Origin: an uncultured Ruminococcus sp. | GTDB taxonomy: Bacteria > Bacillota > Clostridia > Oscillospirales > Acutalibacteraceae | Assembly: GCA_902778175.1 (NCBI GenBank) | Contig: CACYWT010000032.1 | Location: 1-34,518, forward strand | Direction of reading: 5' to 3' | DNA: 34,518 bases | Shown here: piece by piece, positions 6,050 to 14,032 of the stretch | Layout of the letters: each line of letters opens with the position of its first letter | How positions within the stretch are numbered: position 1 is the first letter of the stretch | The notes under the pieces: model-generated | Told to the model about the DNA's origin: nothing | Database searches by the model: none | Seen by the model: only the letters and a program-made list of their open reading frames with translations | Program-made: the position numbers and the translations under genes

Positions 6050-6062
6050 GGAGGACAATAGC

Positions 6063-6296
6063 ATGATAATTACGATAACCTGTTCTTGCTGCGGTAATCA
6101 CAAGAACGTTTCTAATGAGAAAATGGAATACACCGTAAATGCGATCAAAGAAGGTTGGGGAAGTTACGGCTCTGCATTGTATTGTCCGAAATGCTCTGCT
6201 TCATGGGATGAAAGAAACCCCGGCAGACCTATGTCGGATGAAAAGAATACCTTTTGGCTTATCGCCGGTTATTTTATGAAAGGAAAACGAACATGA
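6063..6296 (+). CDS. Small zinc-ribbon protein
   Basis: The 77-aa product has two Cys pairs, C7-x2-C10 (CSCCGNH) and C41-x2-C44 (YCPKCSAS), forming a zinc ribbon; the rest is polar and aromatic. The stop overlaps the PP-loop gene (ATGA at 6293-6296), so the two are coupled. Function is unknown. It is one of at least six small zinc-ribbon proteins in this early region. Confidence 0.65.
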   Translation: MIITITCSCCGNHKNVSNEKMEYTVNAIKEGWGSYGSALYCPKCSASWDERNPGRPMSDEKNTFWLIAGYFMKGKRT

Positions 6297-7474
6297 ACAT
6301 CATAAAAGAAAAATCCGCTGTCGGGATGGCAGTCCCGGCAACGGAAAACATAGAAAGATCTACTGACAAAAGTATAGCAGATATCAAAAGAAAAAGCAAG
6401 GGGAAGGTTTACAAAAGCAGAGTATACACTGAACGTCCCGGGTATGCAGACCTGGATTCTCCCGCTAAATTTCAGGCGATACAGGGCATTATCGTTACCC
6501 GACTAAAGCAGCACCCGAACGCGATCTGCTCTTACTCGGGCGGGTCGGACAGCGATATCATTATACATATGATCGAAAGCGCAAGACAGATAATCCCTTC
6601 ACTGCCGCCGGTCAAGTATGTTTTTTTCGACACGGGGCTGGAGATGAAAGCCACAAAGGATCATGTCAAAGCGACTGCCAAAAAGTACGGAGTTGAGATC
6701 AAAAAGGTAAGACCGAAAATCGGCATTGTCAAAGCTTCAAGAGAATATGGAATACCCTTCGTTTCAAAGATCATGTCGGGGGGCTTATCTGAATGGCAGA
6801 AAAAAGGAGTGCCGCTTTCGATTGCTGATGAATATGCCGATGCTGAGGACAAAGCTGCAAAGCGTCAGGAGCTTAAAGAACGCTATCCGAGATGTCAGAG
6901 CCTTATAAATTTTCTGTGCTGCTGTAATTCGGCAGGAGAACCGAGACCGAATATTCAGCTTGTGATCAATTCAAGTAAGTATATGCTTGACTTTATCAGG
7001 GAATGTCCGCCGGACTTTCAGATATCGGCAAAATGCTGCGACTGCTGCAAAAAGCAGATCGCTCACCGCGTTCAGAAGCCTTATGAAATGATCATCACAG
7101 GCGAACGCAGAGACGAAGGCGGTATGCGTTCTGTTCCGAGATCAGAGCAGTGGAATGAAACAAATACTATGTGCTTTGCCGAAACAAGCGATGGCAAATA
7201 CAGATTCAGACCGTTGTATTATGTTTCTGATAAAGACAAGGCGTGGTATAAGGAGTATTACGGGATAAAGTATTCTGACGCTTATGAGGTTTATGGACTG
7301 ACAAGAACAGGCTGCTGCGGCTGCCCCATCTCCTACAAGGCAGAGGAAGATCTGGAAAAGATCAGACCGTATGAACCCAATGTCGTAAAGGCTGCCTATA
7401 ACATTTTCGGCAAGTCATACGAATACAGGAAAAAATACAATGAATACAAAACAAACAGGATGAAGGAGGAATAA
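6293..7474 (+). CDS. PAPS-reductase-like PP-loop protein with Cys clusters
   Basis: The 393-aa protein belongs to the adenine-nucleotide alpha-hydrolase (PP-loop) superfamily of PAPS reductases and DndC. The PP-loop SGGSDS is at residues 82-87 and the conserved GERRDEGGMR at 270-279. Cys groups are at 209-211 (CCC), 248-252 (CCDCC) and 341-344 (CCGC), the last followed by P345; these could hold an Fe-S cluster or redox Cys pair, as in DndC and class-II PAPS/APS reductases. Likely chemistry is adenylation or reduction in sulfur transfer. No other sulfate-assimilation or dnd gene is in the window, so the phage role (nucleic-acid thiolation, sulfur supply, other modification) is open. The start at 6293 overlaps the previous stop. 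Confidence 0.8.
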   Translation: MNIIKEKSAVGMAVPATENIERSTDKSIADIKRKSKGKVYKSRVYTERPGYADLDSPAKFQAIQGIIVTRLKQHPNAICSYSGGSDSDIIIHMIESARQIIPSLPPVKYVFFDTGLEMKATKDHVKATAKKYGVEIKKVRPKIGIVKASREYGIPFVSKIMSGGLSEWQKKGVPLSIADEYADAEDKAAKRQELKERYPRCQSLINFLCCCNSAGEPRPNIQLVINSSKYMLDFIRECPPDFQISAKCCDCCKKQIAHRVQKPYEMIITGERRDEGGMRSVPRSEQWNETNTMCFAETSDGKYRFRPLYYVSDKDKAWYKEYYGIKYSDAYEVYGLTRTGCCGCPISYKAEEDLEKIRPYEPNVVKAAYNIFGKSYEYRKKYNEYKTNRMKEE

Positions 7475-7478
7475 CCAA

Positions 7479-7796
7479 ATGCCTGACATGATCAAAGCTG
7501 TGATCCAGCACACCGGTGCTTTATCTGAAATTTCGGAAATCGAGAACAGCATCGAAGCAGTAAACCGTATCGTCGGAGGACTTTCGACAGAGGTCACTAT
7601 CCCCGAAAACGGTCTGAAGCTCATAATGAACGTAAACAGCAAGCGTAAAGGAAACCCGAACCTGAAAACCCTCTGGGGCAGGATATTCGGCACCGTTATC
7701 ATTGCGGCTAAAGAGCAAAACGGATACGTCAGCCTTACCCCCGAACAGATACAGTCTGCTCGCGGCTGGCTGCTAAAACATACGTGGGAGGCTTGA
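7479..7796 (+). CDS. DUF3846-like protein
   Basis: The 105-aa protein fits the DUF3846 pattern: an N-terminal strand MIKAVIQHTG, then ISEIENSIEAVNRIVGG, a central LIMNVNSKRKGNPNLKTLWG, GTVIIAA and a final helix after SLTPEQIQSA. Members are widespread in phages and plasmids of Firmicutes and Actinobacteria with no known activity. AGGAGG lies eight or nine bases upstream of the ATG. The assignment rests on remembered motif order. Confidence 0.65.
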   Translation: MPDMIKAVIQHTGALSEISEIENSIEAVNRIVGGLSTEVTIPENGLKLIMNVNSKRKGNPNLKTLWGRIFGTVIIAAKEQNGYVSLTPEQIQSARGWLLKHTWEA

Positions 7797-7798
7797 AT

Positions 7799-8146
7799 AT
7801 GGAAAGACTGACACTGAACGCGGACGTTTTCACGGCGCTGCGGAACGATTTCGACAAGCTTCTTGCCCGGACGGTCGGCAATATGATGATAAAGCATAGT
7901 GATACGGCGTCTGTGACGCTCAGGCTCGACATTGATCTTATCAGAAGAACAATGATAGACGAATCGTCGCCCGACGGCACACGCGAAATAATAATGCCGA
8001 TGTTTGAACACCGGATAAGCTCGGTCATGCAGGTGAAAAGCGAGGAAAAGGGCAGATCTGACGGAAGCTATGAAATGGCGTGGGACGAGCTTCGGCGCGA
8101 GTATACAATGCGACCGGTAATTAACGAGCAGATGACATTTGATTGA
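7799..8146 (+). CDS. Hypothetical early phage protein
   Basis: This 115-aa protein (MERLTLNADVFTALRNDFDK...) has an alpha/beta composition with one long acidic/basic alternating segment (IDLIRRTMIDESSPDGTREI) and ends EMAWDELRREYTMRPVINEQMTFD. The family is not recognised; similar proteins precede SMC-like ATPase genes in Firmicutes phages, which may hint at a recombination role. The ATG at 7799 is chosen because GGGAGG lies eight bases upstream; a GTG at 7784 is less likely. The next gene begins 14 bp downstream. Confidence 0.6.
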   Translation: MERLTLNADVFTALRNDFDKLLARTVGNMMIKHSDTASVTLRLDIDLIRRTMIDESSPDGTREIIMPMFEHRISSVMQVKSEEKGRSDGSYEMAWDELRREYTMRPVINEQMTFD

Positions 8147-8160
8147 TCGGAGGATAAAAA

Positions 8161-9591
8161 ATGAGAACAAGTAAGATAAAGATACGTTCCTTGTTCGGGA
8201 TATCAGAACAGGAGCTGAGCGGTAAAAGCGTAGAGATCACGGGTCCCAAGGGAGCGGGAAAAACTTCCGTGCTCGATGCGATCCGTTACGCCCTTACCAA
8301 TTCTTCAAAGAGGGACTGGATAGTTCGCAGCGGTGATAATGAGGGTGAGATAATAATCGAAACTGATACAAATATGACAATAGACCGCAAGGCGAGAACG
8401 GAAAAGGCTGATACGATCTTTGTTAAAAACGGTAATGACAGAGTAATGCGCCCGGAAAGCTTCCTCAAAAGCATAATAACTCCTCTCCAGCTTGATCCGG
8501 TAGCGTTTACGCAGATGACTAAAAACGAGCAGAATCGTGCTATACTCGATCTGATAGAGTTTGACTGGGATCTTAACTGGATACGCGATCAATTCGGGGA
8601 GATACCGCCCGGAGTGGATTACAGTCAGAATATCCTCCAGGTGCTCAACGATATCCAGAGCGACAAGGGTACATATTTTATGTCACGTCAGGATATAAAC
8701 AGGGATATCCGTAATAAGCAGGCTTTTATCGAGGATATTGCAAAGGATATTCCTGAGGATTATCAGGCCGAAAAATGGCGCAATTTCGATCTTTCCGAAA
8801 AGTATTCCGAGCTTATGAAGATCAAGGACGAGAACGGCAGGATAGAGCAGGCAAGAGCGCTGCGGGATAATTACGGCAATAAGCTCAGAGGCTTACAGGC
8901 CGACAGAAATATAGCAGCTTCTGCTGCTGAAAAGGCTGTTAATGCAGAAAGAAAAAGCCTTGAATCAACTATTGCAAGGCTTAAAGCCGAGCTGAGCGCT
9001 GCTGAGATTAATATTACAACGCTTGAAGATAAGCTGCTTGATAAGATCAGAGTGATCGACTCGGATTATGAGGCAAGGAAAGCAAAGCTTGATAAGGATT
9101 TTGGTTCAGCCCAGGAGTATATTGAACGTGAAATAAGACCCGTTGACGGTCTTGAAAAAGAAATAAACGAAGCTGAAACTATGATACGTTATCTGAATGA
9201 ATATGACCGCATGATAACGATGCAGAAGGAGCTTGAAGAGTTGAGAGCGGATTCTGAAGAATATACAAGAAAGATCGAGCTTGCAAGGACTCTTCCCGGA
9301 AAGATACTCGAAACAGCAAAGCTTCCGGTCGAGGGACTTACAGTCGAAAACGGTATTCCTCTGATACACGGACTGCCGGTATCAAACCGTTCCGACGGTG
9401 AACTGCTTGAGCTGTGTGTGGAAATAGCCATAAGTAAACCTGACAGCCTGCAGATCATTCTGATCGACGGCACGGAAAAACTTGATGATAAGAGCCGTGA
9501 AAGGCTGTACCGCAAATGTCGGGAAAAAGGCTTGCAGTTCATTGCGACAAGGACAACTAATGATAATGAATTGCTTGTGACGGAATTGTGA
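8161..9591 (+). CDS. SMC/RecF-like AAA ATPase of the phage recombination module
   Basis: The 476-aa protein has an SMC-type split ATPase. Walker A GPKGAGKTS is at residues 28-36, a long coiled coil spans about 215-375 (LESTIARLKAELSAAEINIT), a degenerate signature RSDGE follows near 405-415, and Walker B IILID ends at D436. The residue after that Asp is Gly rather than the usual Glu (IDGTEKLD), so the catalytic base may be supplied elsewhere. It lacks the Rad50 CxxC hook. Phage members of this family pair with nucleases and ssDNA-binding proteins, as here with the following three genes. The ATG has CGGAGG ten bases upstream. Confidence 0.82.
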   Translation: MRTSKIKIRSLFGISEQELSGKSVEITGPKGAGKTSVLDAIRYALTNSSKRDWIVRSGDNEGEIIIETDTNMTIDRKARTEKADTIFVKNGNDRVMRPESFLKSIITPLQLDPVAFTQMTKNEQNRAILDLIEFDWDLNWIRDQFGEIPPGVDYSQNILQVLNDIQSDKGTYFMSRQDINRDIRNKQAFIEDIAKDIPEDYQAEKWRNFDLSEKYSELMKIKDENGRIEQARALRDNYGNKLRGLQADRNIAASAAEKAVNAERKSLESTIARLKAELSAAEINITTLEDKLLDKIRVIDSDYEARKAKLDKDFGSAQEYIEREIRPVDGLEKEINEAETMIRYLNEYDRMITMQKELEELRADSEEYTRKIELARTLPGKILETAKLPVEGLTVENGIPLIHGLPVSNRSDGELLELCVEIAISKPDSLQIILIDGTEKLDDKSRERLYRKCREKGLQFIATRTTNDNELLVTEL

Positions 9592-9601
9592 GGTGCCGGA
9601 T

Positions 9602-10120
9602 ATGAAAACACACTGGAAAAAGCTTACGAATCCGAATTATCTCGGAGCTTATTCAATCGAGGACGGGCGAGATCTGATATTGACGATCAAAAACGTCCGT
9701 GAAGAACAGGTGATCGGCGCCGATGGCAAAAAGGATGATTGTGTTGTCTGCTATTTTTATGAAAATGTAAAGCCGATGATCCTGAACTCTACCAATATGA
9801 AGATGATCGCAAAGCTCTATAAAACGAACTTTATCGAGGAATGGATAGGAAAGAAGATTCAAGTCGGAGTTGAGCAGGTGAGAGCCTTCGGCGATATTGT
9901 CGATGCGCTGAGAGTCAAGAAGGTAGTTCCTGCCGCGGAAAATAAGACCGAACGTATATCCTGCTCTGACTGTGGAAATGAACTACGCCCTGTCAATAAT
10001 TTTAGCGAAAGACAACTTGCTGCATATACCGAGAAAAAATACGGTCGCATATTATGTCCGGATTGTGCGCAAAAGGCTGCCGTAATAATGAAAGAAGGTG
10101 CAGACGATGCTGACGAATGA
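9602..10120 (+). CDS. Phage recombination-module protein with C-terminal zinc ribbon
   Basis: The 172-aa protein has an OB-like beta-rich N-terminal part (residues 1-105: WKKLTNPNYLGAYSI, LILTIKNVREEQVIG, KMIAKLYKTNFIEEWIGKKI, VDALRVKK) and a C-terminal zinc ribbon (CSDCGNEL...CPDCAQKA). It is a conserved Firmicutes-phage type that lies between an SMC-like ATPase and a PD-(D/E)XK nuclease, and may bind DNA for replication or annealing. The exact function is unknown. The ATG at 9602 has GAGGTG six bases upstream; it overlaps the nuclease gene by 14 bp. Confidence 0.68.
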   Translation: MKTHWKKLTNPNYLGAYSIEDGRDLILTIKNVREEQVIGADGKKDDCVVCYFYENVKPMILNSTNMKMIAKLYKTNFIEEWIGKKIQVGVEQVRAFGDIVDALRVKKVVPAAENKTERISCSDCGNELRPVNNFSERQLAAYTEKKYGRILCPDCAQKAAVIMKEGADDADE

Positions 10121-10885
10121 AAATTATTTCAGTCCGGAGAACCAGATGAAATATATGAGCGTTTCTCAGTTCAAATCCTTTGAAAAATGCCCGGCTTCTG
10201 CGCTTGCGGAGGTCTCGGGCAAGTATACTCCGGAGCGCTCGGTATCACTGCTTGTCGGCTCGTATGTTGATGCACATTTTGAGGGAACTCTGAATGTTTT
10301 CAAGGCAAAAAATCCTGTTCTTTTCAAAAAGGACGGGACGCTGAAATCGGAATATATCAATGCAAATAATATTATCAGCCGCGTTGAACAGGATAAGCTT
10401 TTTATGGAGTTTATGAGCGGTGAAAAGCAGGTCATCATGACCGGAGAGATCGAGGGCGTCCCTGTCAAGATAAAGATGGACAGTTATCATCAGGGAAAAA
10501 TGATAGTTGATCTGAAATGCATGAAGGATTTCAAACCCGTATATAAGCCCGGAAAAGGTCGGCTGAACTGGGTCGAAGCCTGGGAGTATGATCTTCAGGG
10601 AGCAGTTTATCAGGAAATAGTCCGTCAGAATACGGGAGTCAGACTTCCGTTCTTCCTTGCCGCCGTAACGAAGGAGAAAGAACCCGATATTGAGATCATA
10701 TCAATAGGGCAGGAGTACCTTGATTTCCAGCTTGACCGGTTCAAAAAAACATTCAGTATTACGATGCGGTCAAGCAGGGTCTGGTCGAGCCGGAGCGCTG
10801 CGGACACTGTGATTACTGTAAAGCAATAAAAGTGCTTTCAAATCCTATAACATTGGAGGAGCTTGATCTTGACGATTCAGATTGA
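10107..10885 (+). pseudogene. PD-(D/E)XK nuclease, frameshifted at an A7 run
   Basis: The N-terminal 214 residues are a PD-(D/E)XK nuclease of the RecB/Cas4-like phage type: C28 (FEKCPA), D125 (IKMD) and D135-x-K137 (IVDLK), and the Gln-containing helix LQGAVYQE. At 10743-10749 an A7 run breaks the frame: the original frame goes on for only 29 unrelated residues to a stop at 10827-10829, while the -1 frame continues the family perfectly (QYYDAVKQGLVEPERCGHCD, then YCKAIKVL) and stops at 10883-10885. The lost tail carries C232, C235 and C238, which with C28 would make a Cas4/AddB-type four-Cys Fe-S site. Full-length product would be 259 aa. Either an indel mutation, an assembly error or slippage on the A-run explains it. 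Confidence 0.75.
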
Positions 10886-11336
10886 CAGCCGCGAAAAGCC
10901 AAAGGCTATACAAAAGATACTGACAGTATTCGAGCACGAAAAGGTTCAGTATTTTGTCAGCAAGCTTCCGTGCGGAGATTACTGCGACCTTGATAACGCA
11001 AGATACTGTATCGACAGAAAGCAGAATCTCAGTGAGCTTGTAGGTAACGTATGTCAGCAGCATGAGCGGTTTATCGGGGAGCTTAAACGGGCGAGACAGC
11101 TCGGGATAAAGCTTGTTTTTCTCGTCGAACACAGCGCGGCGATAAGGTGTCTGGAGGACGTGAGATTATGGAAGAATCCCCGTCTGAGGGAATCGCCTCT
11201 TGCGGTATCGGGAGAACGTCTGTATAAAATACTTGTTACGCTGCGTCAGAGATACGACACGGAGTTTTATTTCTGCACTAAGGCGGAAACGGGACGCAGG
11301 ATAATAGAACTGCTGAAAGAAGGAAAAAATAAATGA
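10869..11336 (+). CDS. ERCC4-type nuclease
   Basis: The 155-aa protein is a stand-alone ERCC4 (XPF/Mus81-family) nuclease domain: IDSRE (residues 5-9), LPCGDYC with D37, and IDRKQ (48-52), where the usual ERK is DRK, followed by RFIGELKRA and LVFLVEH. Such phage enzymes cut branched or flap DNA during replication and recombination. The start is a TTG at 10869, chosen because GGAGGAG lies seven bases upstream and the protein then begins MTIQIDSREKP, right at the domain. It overlaps the intact-frame end of the upstream nuclease gene by 17 bp, evidence that the -1 frame was the original one. Confidence 0.83.
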   Translation: MTIQIDSREKPKAIQKILTVFEHEKVQYFVSKLPCGDYCDLDNARYCIDRKQNLSELVGNVCQQHERFIGELKRARQLGIKLVFLVEHSAAIRCLEDVRLWKNPRLRESPLAVSGERLYKILVTLRQRYDTEFYFCTKAETGRRIIELLKEGKNK

Positions 11337-11445
11337 CAGTTTTGTAACAGTTGACCTTTTGAGGTAAACAAAACCCGAAATAAGAGGGACTTATGAAAGG
11401 GTATTCCCTTGAAATAATAAACATCACCGAAGGGAGTGATCTGAG

Positions 11446-12291
11446 ATGGGACGACATCCCAAAACAGGACTTGATTACTTTCCGAAGGATGTTGATTACT
11501 GGGACGATTTCAAGATCATGGATCTGATGAACGAGTACGGTCCGCTCGGAGCCGTGATCTATGATATCGTTATCTCAAAGGTGTATAAAAACGGCTATTA
11601 TCTGGAGGTTCCTTTAGAAAAGCTGGCATCTCAGGTCATCCGGCTGATCGGGAACAGGTGGATAAAAGACAAAAGCCTTGTGCAGCAAGTGATTCAGTAC
11701 TGCGCGGATATAGGGCTGTTCGATCATGCCCTCTTGTCGCAGTCTGTTATCACCTCTGCCGGAATCCAGCGACGCTACTCCGAAGTGACTGTGAGGAACA
11801 AGGTGAATAAGGACAAATACTGGCTGCTTGAAAAAAACGAACCTCAGGCGGCTTGTAAAAGTGTACCCTCTGAGAATATTTCTGTTGCAGAAAAAGCGGA
11901 AAATGTTACAGAAATGTCGGTAAATGCAGCATCTATGCAACAAAGTAAAGTAAAGAAAAGTAAAGTAAATGAAAGTAAAGTGTGTATAGCGGAGCTTCCG
12001 TGCAGGGACGGCAGCTTCATCGTTGACAAGGAGCTTTATGACACTTACACACACACCTATCCTGATATGATGATCGAATTATCACTAAAGCAGCTGCGCA
12101 ATTTCTTATGCACAAATCCGGGCAAGCAGAGGTACATAAAGAACGTAAAGGAGCAGATAGATTGGTGGCTGTCAGGTGACGAAGAGAGAGGAAGATATCG
12201 AAAGAAAGCGTCAGTGTCAGGCTATAAGACTACATTTGACATTCTGGAATATGAAAGCAGCAGTGTCATTGATGAGGAAGGTATGATATGA
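11446..12291 (+). CDS. DUF4373 replication-initiation-like protein
   Basis: The 281-aa protein starts with a DUF4373 (Lin1244/Lin1753 N-terminal) domain: KTGLDYFPKDVDYWDDFKIM and GAVIYDIVISKVYKNGYYLE. This winged-helix domain is found in phage replication proteins of the DnaD/primosome type that recruit the host replicative helicase. A Lys/Ser-rich low-complexity linker (QQSKVKKSKVNESKV, encoded by AAAGTAAAGTAA-type repeats at 11940-11980) leads to a C-terminal domain at about 190-260. In such phages the linker region of this gene can hold the origin; the repeats here are a candidate, by inference only. AAGGGAGTGA precedes the ATG. No phage primase or helicase gene is seen in the window. Confidence 0.8.
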   Translation: MGRHPKTGLDYFPKDVDYWDDFKIMDLMNEYGPLGAVIYDIVISKVYKNGYYLEVPLEKLASQVIRLIGNRWIKDKSLVQQVIQYCADIGLFDHALLSQSVITSAGIQRRYSEVTVRNKVNKDKYWLLEKNEPQAACKSVPSENISVAEKAENVTEMSVNAASMQQSKVKKSKVNESKVCIAELPCRDGSFIVDKELYDTYTHTYPDMMIELSLKQLRNFLCTNPGKQRYIKNVKEQIDWWLSGDEERGRYRKKASVSGYKTTFDILEYESSSVIDEEGMI

Positions 12292-12644
12292 GCGGGAATT
12301 TTTGCAGGCAACACTATGAGCGCAGGATACACGAGCTGACCGAAAGAGCCAAAGCCGGATCGGATAAGACAGACGATACCGATATCGGAGAGGAAGCATA
12401 TCTTACAGCGCTCAGCGTGTATGTAAAGCTGTACCGGGAAAACAGGCTGAGCAGGGATGAGCTTATCTTTCATCAGAAGGAATTAAGAATGAAGCTTGAA
12501 AAGTATTATCAGCATACCGAGATATCTGACAGACACATAGCCATACGAAACATATACAGTCACGTCCTTATCGAGGCGGAAAAGGAGGGCTGTGCGATAT
12601 GCAAAAAGCTTGTTCGTATTTTTGACGGGAGGGATGCCGGATGA
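12288..12644 (+). CDS. Hypothetical early phage protein
   Basis: The 118-aa, helical and highly charged protein overlaps the replication gene stop (ATGA). It contains two N-terminal and C-terminal Cys positions (FCRQH near 5, GCAICKK near 102) that might bind metal jointly. No family is recognised. Its place directly after the DUF4373 gene, where helicase loaders often sit, allows a replication accessory role, but there is no Walker motif. Confidence 0.6.
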   Translation: MSGNFCRQHYERRIHELTERAKAGSDKTDDTDIGEEAYLTALSVYVKLYRENRLSRDELIFHQKELRMKLEKYYQHTEISDRHIAIRNIYSHVLIEAEKEGCAICKKLVRIFDGRDAG

Positions 12645-12778
12645 TCGAAGAGACCATTTGTCCGCACTGTCGCGGTGATTGCGCATATCTGCCCGAATCA
12701 GGGCTGTATCTGTGCATAAGGTGCGGGGCTTTCGGGCTGACGTGGTTTGATGATGAGGAGGAAGAGTACAATGACTGA
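12641..12778 (+). CDS. 45-aa zinc-ribbon protein
   Basis: The start overlaps the previous stop (ATGA). The 45-aa product MIEETICPHCRGDCAY... has C7-x2-C10 and C25-x2-C28 (LCIRCGAF), a complete small zinc ribbon, and an acidic tail. It overlaps the next gene by 8 bp. Conserved ribbon spacing and coupled translation support it in spite of its size; its function is unknown. Confidence 0.6.
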   Translation: MIEETICPHCRGDCAYLPESGLYLCIRCGAFGLTWFDDEEEEYND

Positions 12779-13289
12779 AAAATTAAAGCTGTGCCCGTTT
12801 TGCGGGGGTGAGGTTGAAATGGTAGGGTTGAACGATCATAATCCTTTTTTTATCATTTGCGAAAAATGCGGTCTTGAATTTGGGCAGGATAAAGATTACC
12901 TTTCATATCAGGTGGTCGAAGCATGGAACAGGAGGGCTGAAGTGCAGGATGATTTGATCAGCAGGCACTCGGCGATTGAGTTTATTGAAAATGTGCCTTA
13001 TATCAAAGAGCATCCGAATCTTGGCACTTTGTTTCGGGAATGGATGACCCAAGTGATCGCCGCACAACCGATGCAGAAAACAGGGCGGTGGATTCACAAA
13101 GAAAGAAATGTTTTAATAAATACTGGTCGTGTCAGCTATGGAGAAAATGGAGCGGTACAGGAAAAGCGGTGGGCAAAGGTAAAAAAGCCCTATTGTTCAG
13201 AGTGTGGATGGTATGAGGATAGCGAGTATGAGGCTACGCCATATTGCCCTAACTGCGGTGCAAAGATGGACTGCGAGGTAGAAGAATGA
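12771..13289 (+). CDS. Lar-like double zinc-ribbon protein
   Basis: The 172-aa protein begins with a Lar-type (restriction alleviation) ribbon: LCPFCGGEVEMVG, then IICEKCGLEFG and the family ending VVEAWNRRAE at about residue 50. A second ribbon lies at the C-terminus (PYCSECGWY...YCPNCGAKMD). Lar of Rac prophage modulates host type I restriction; the many Firmicutes-phage proteins that carry this fold have no proven role, so anti-restriction is only a possibility. The ATG at 12771 is used because GAGGAGGAAGAG lies just upstream. Confidence 0.7.
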   Translation: MTEKLKLCPFCGGEVEMVGLNDHNPFFIICEKCGLEFGQDKDYLSYQVVEAWNRRAEVQDDLISRHSAIEFIENVPYIKEHPNLGTLFREWMTQVIAAQPMQKTGRWIHKERNVLINTGRVSYGENGAVQEKRWAKVKKPYCSECGWYEDSEYEATPYCPNCGAKMDCEVEE

Positions 13290-13513
13290 AAAGTAAAAAG
13301 TGTTTCGTAAATGCTCATTGTTCATACAATTGCCTGAATTTTCAGATCGATATTGCAAACGAAAGATACGGCTATGGGATTGCTGACGATATGGGGCTTG
13401 AAAAAGTCAGCTGTAAGGATTGCTGTTATAATTCATGCGAATGTAAGAATTGTCTTTTTGAATACAGCAGAGATTGTCCCGAATATGAACAAAAGATGGA
13501 GGGCGACAAATGA
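13286..13513 (+). CDS. Cys-rich small phage protein
   Basis: This 75-aa protein has 10 Cys residues (C6, C12, C16, then a cluster DCCYNSCECKNC, and DCPEY), enough for two metal sites. It overlaps the genes on both sides by ATGA junctions, so it is part of the same translationally coupled run. The family is not firmly recognised; similar Cys-rich proteins occur just before DUF1492 genes in related phages. Confidence 0.6.
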   Translation: MKSKKCFVNAHCSYNCLNFQIDIANERYGYGIADDMGLEKVSCKDCCYNSCECKNCLFEYSRDCPEYEQKMEGDK

Positions 13514-13926
13514 CAGCACGAGAATATCTGCATCAGATGAGGACGATCAAATATCAGATCAGGGTGAAGAGGCTCGAGCTGAGCGATCTGCATGAGGACA
13601 TGGAGGCTATCCGTTCTCCTTCCTTCGGGGACAAGGTGCAGGGAGGCAGACGCAGCAGGTTCGAGGATCAGATCATCAAAGCAATACATATTGAGGAAGA
13701 TATCAGGATCAGTACAGCTCAGAAGATAGACAGGCTGCATGATGTACACAGCATGATAAACAGTCTGCCTGATGAGCGGGCAGCTGCGCTGCTGACTGAC
13801 AGATATATCAACAACCGCAGCAGCGACGAGGTCGCAAAGGATATAAATTATGCGGCAGCGTATGTGCGCAAGCTGACGAATGATGCTGTCGAGATGTTCA
13901 AAGAGAAATTCGGGGACGATTTCTGA
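13510..13926 (+). CDS. DUF1492/ArpU-like late transcription regulator
   Basis: The 138-aa protein has an N-terminal coiled coil (MRTIKYQIRVKRLELSDLHE) and a C-terminal sigma-70 region-4-like helix-turn-helix (LLTDRYINNRSSDEVAKDIN, then YAAAYVRKLTNDAVEMF). This is the layout of DUF1492/ArpU/RinA-type proteins, which turn on late packaging and structural genes in Firmicutes phages. It is the last gene of the early operon and sits just before an intergenic dyad and the HNH-terminase genes, as expected. The start overlaps the previous stop. Confidence 0.8.
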   Translation: MTAREYLHQMRTIKYQIRVKRLELSDLHEDMEAIRSPSFGDKVQGGRRSRFEDQIIKAIHIEEDIRISTAQKIDRLHDVHSMINSLPDERAAALLTDRYINNRSSDEVAKDINYAAAYVRKLTNDAVEMFKEKFGDDF

Positions 13927-13939
13927 AAGATGCACGAAA

Positions 13940-13976
13940 TATAGCAGAATGCACATTTGATATATGCTATAATGGT
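13940..13976 (+). promoter_or_regulatory. Candidate late promoter with flanking dyad
   Basis: TATAGCA (13940-13946) and TGCTATA (13965-13971) form a 7-bp inverted repeat whose right arm overlaps a TATAAT -10 element at 13968-13973. There is no recognisable SigA -35 at the right distance, so an activator such as the DUF1492 protein encoded next door is the likely requirement. Late-gene control by this site is inference. Confidence 0.45.
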
Positions 13977-13995
13977 ATCGTGAAAAGACATGAAC

Positions 13996-14021
13996 GGGAC
14001 GGCAGCGGCTGTCCCTTTTTT
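13996..14021 (+). terminator. Intrinsic terminator between early and late genes
   Basis: GGGACGG (13996-14002) pairs with CTGTCCC (14009-14015) with one G-T, followed by T6. It lies after the candidate late promoter, so readthrough or antitermination may be part of late control. Confidence 0.65.
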
Positions 14022-14032
14022 ATGGTGATGAA

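Noticed and set aside
11393-11527. 44-aa frame starting MKGYSLEIINITEGSDL ahead of the DUF4373 gene
   Set aside because: It overlaps the DUF4373 gene for most of its length in another frame and has no family features. It may be a leader translation, but there is not enough support for a gene.
11940-11980. Repeats of AAAGTAAA type as a CRISPR or origin iteron array
   Set aside because: They are short, irregular and encode the Lys/Ser linker of the DUF4373 protein. No spacers and no cas genes are present. An origin role remains possible but unproven.
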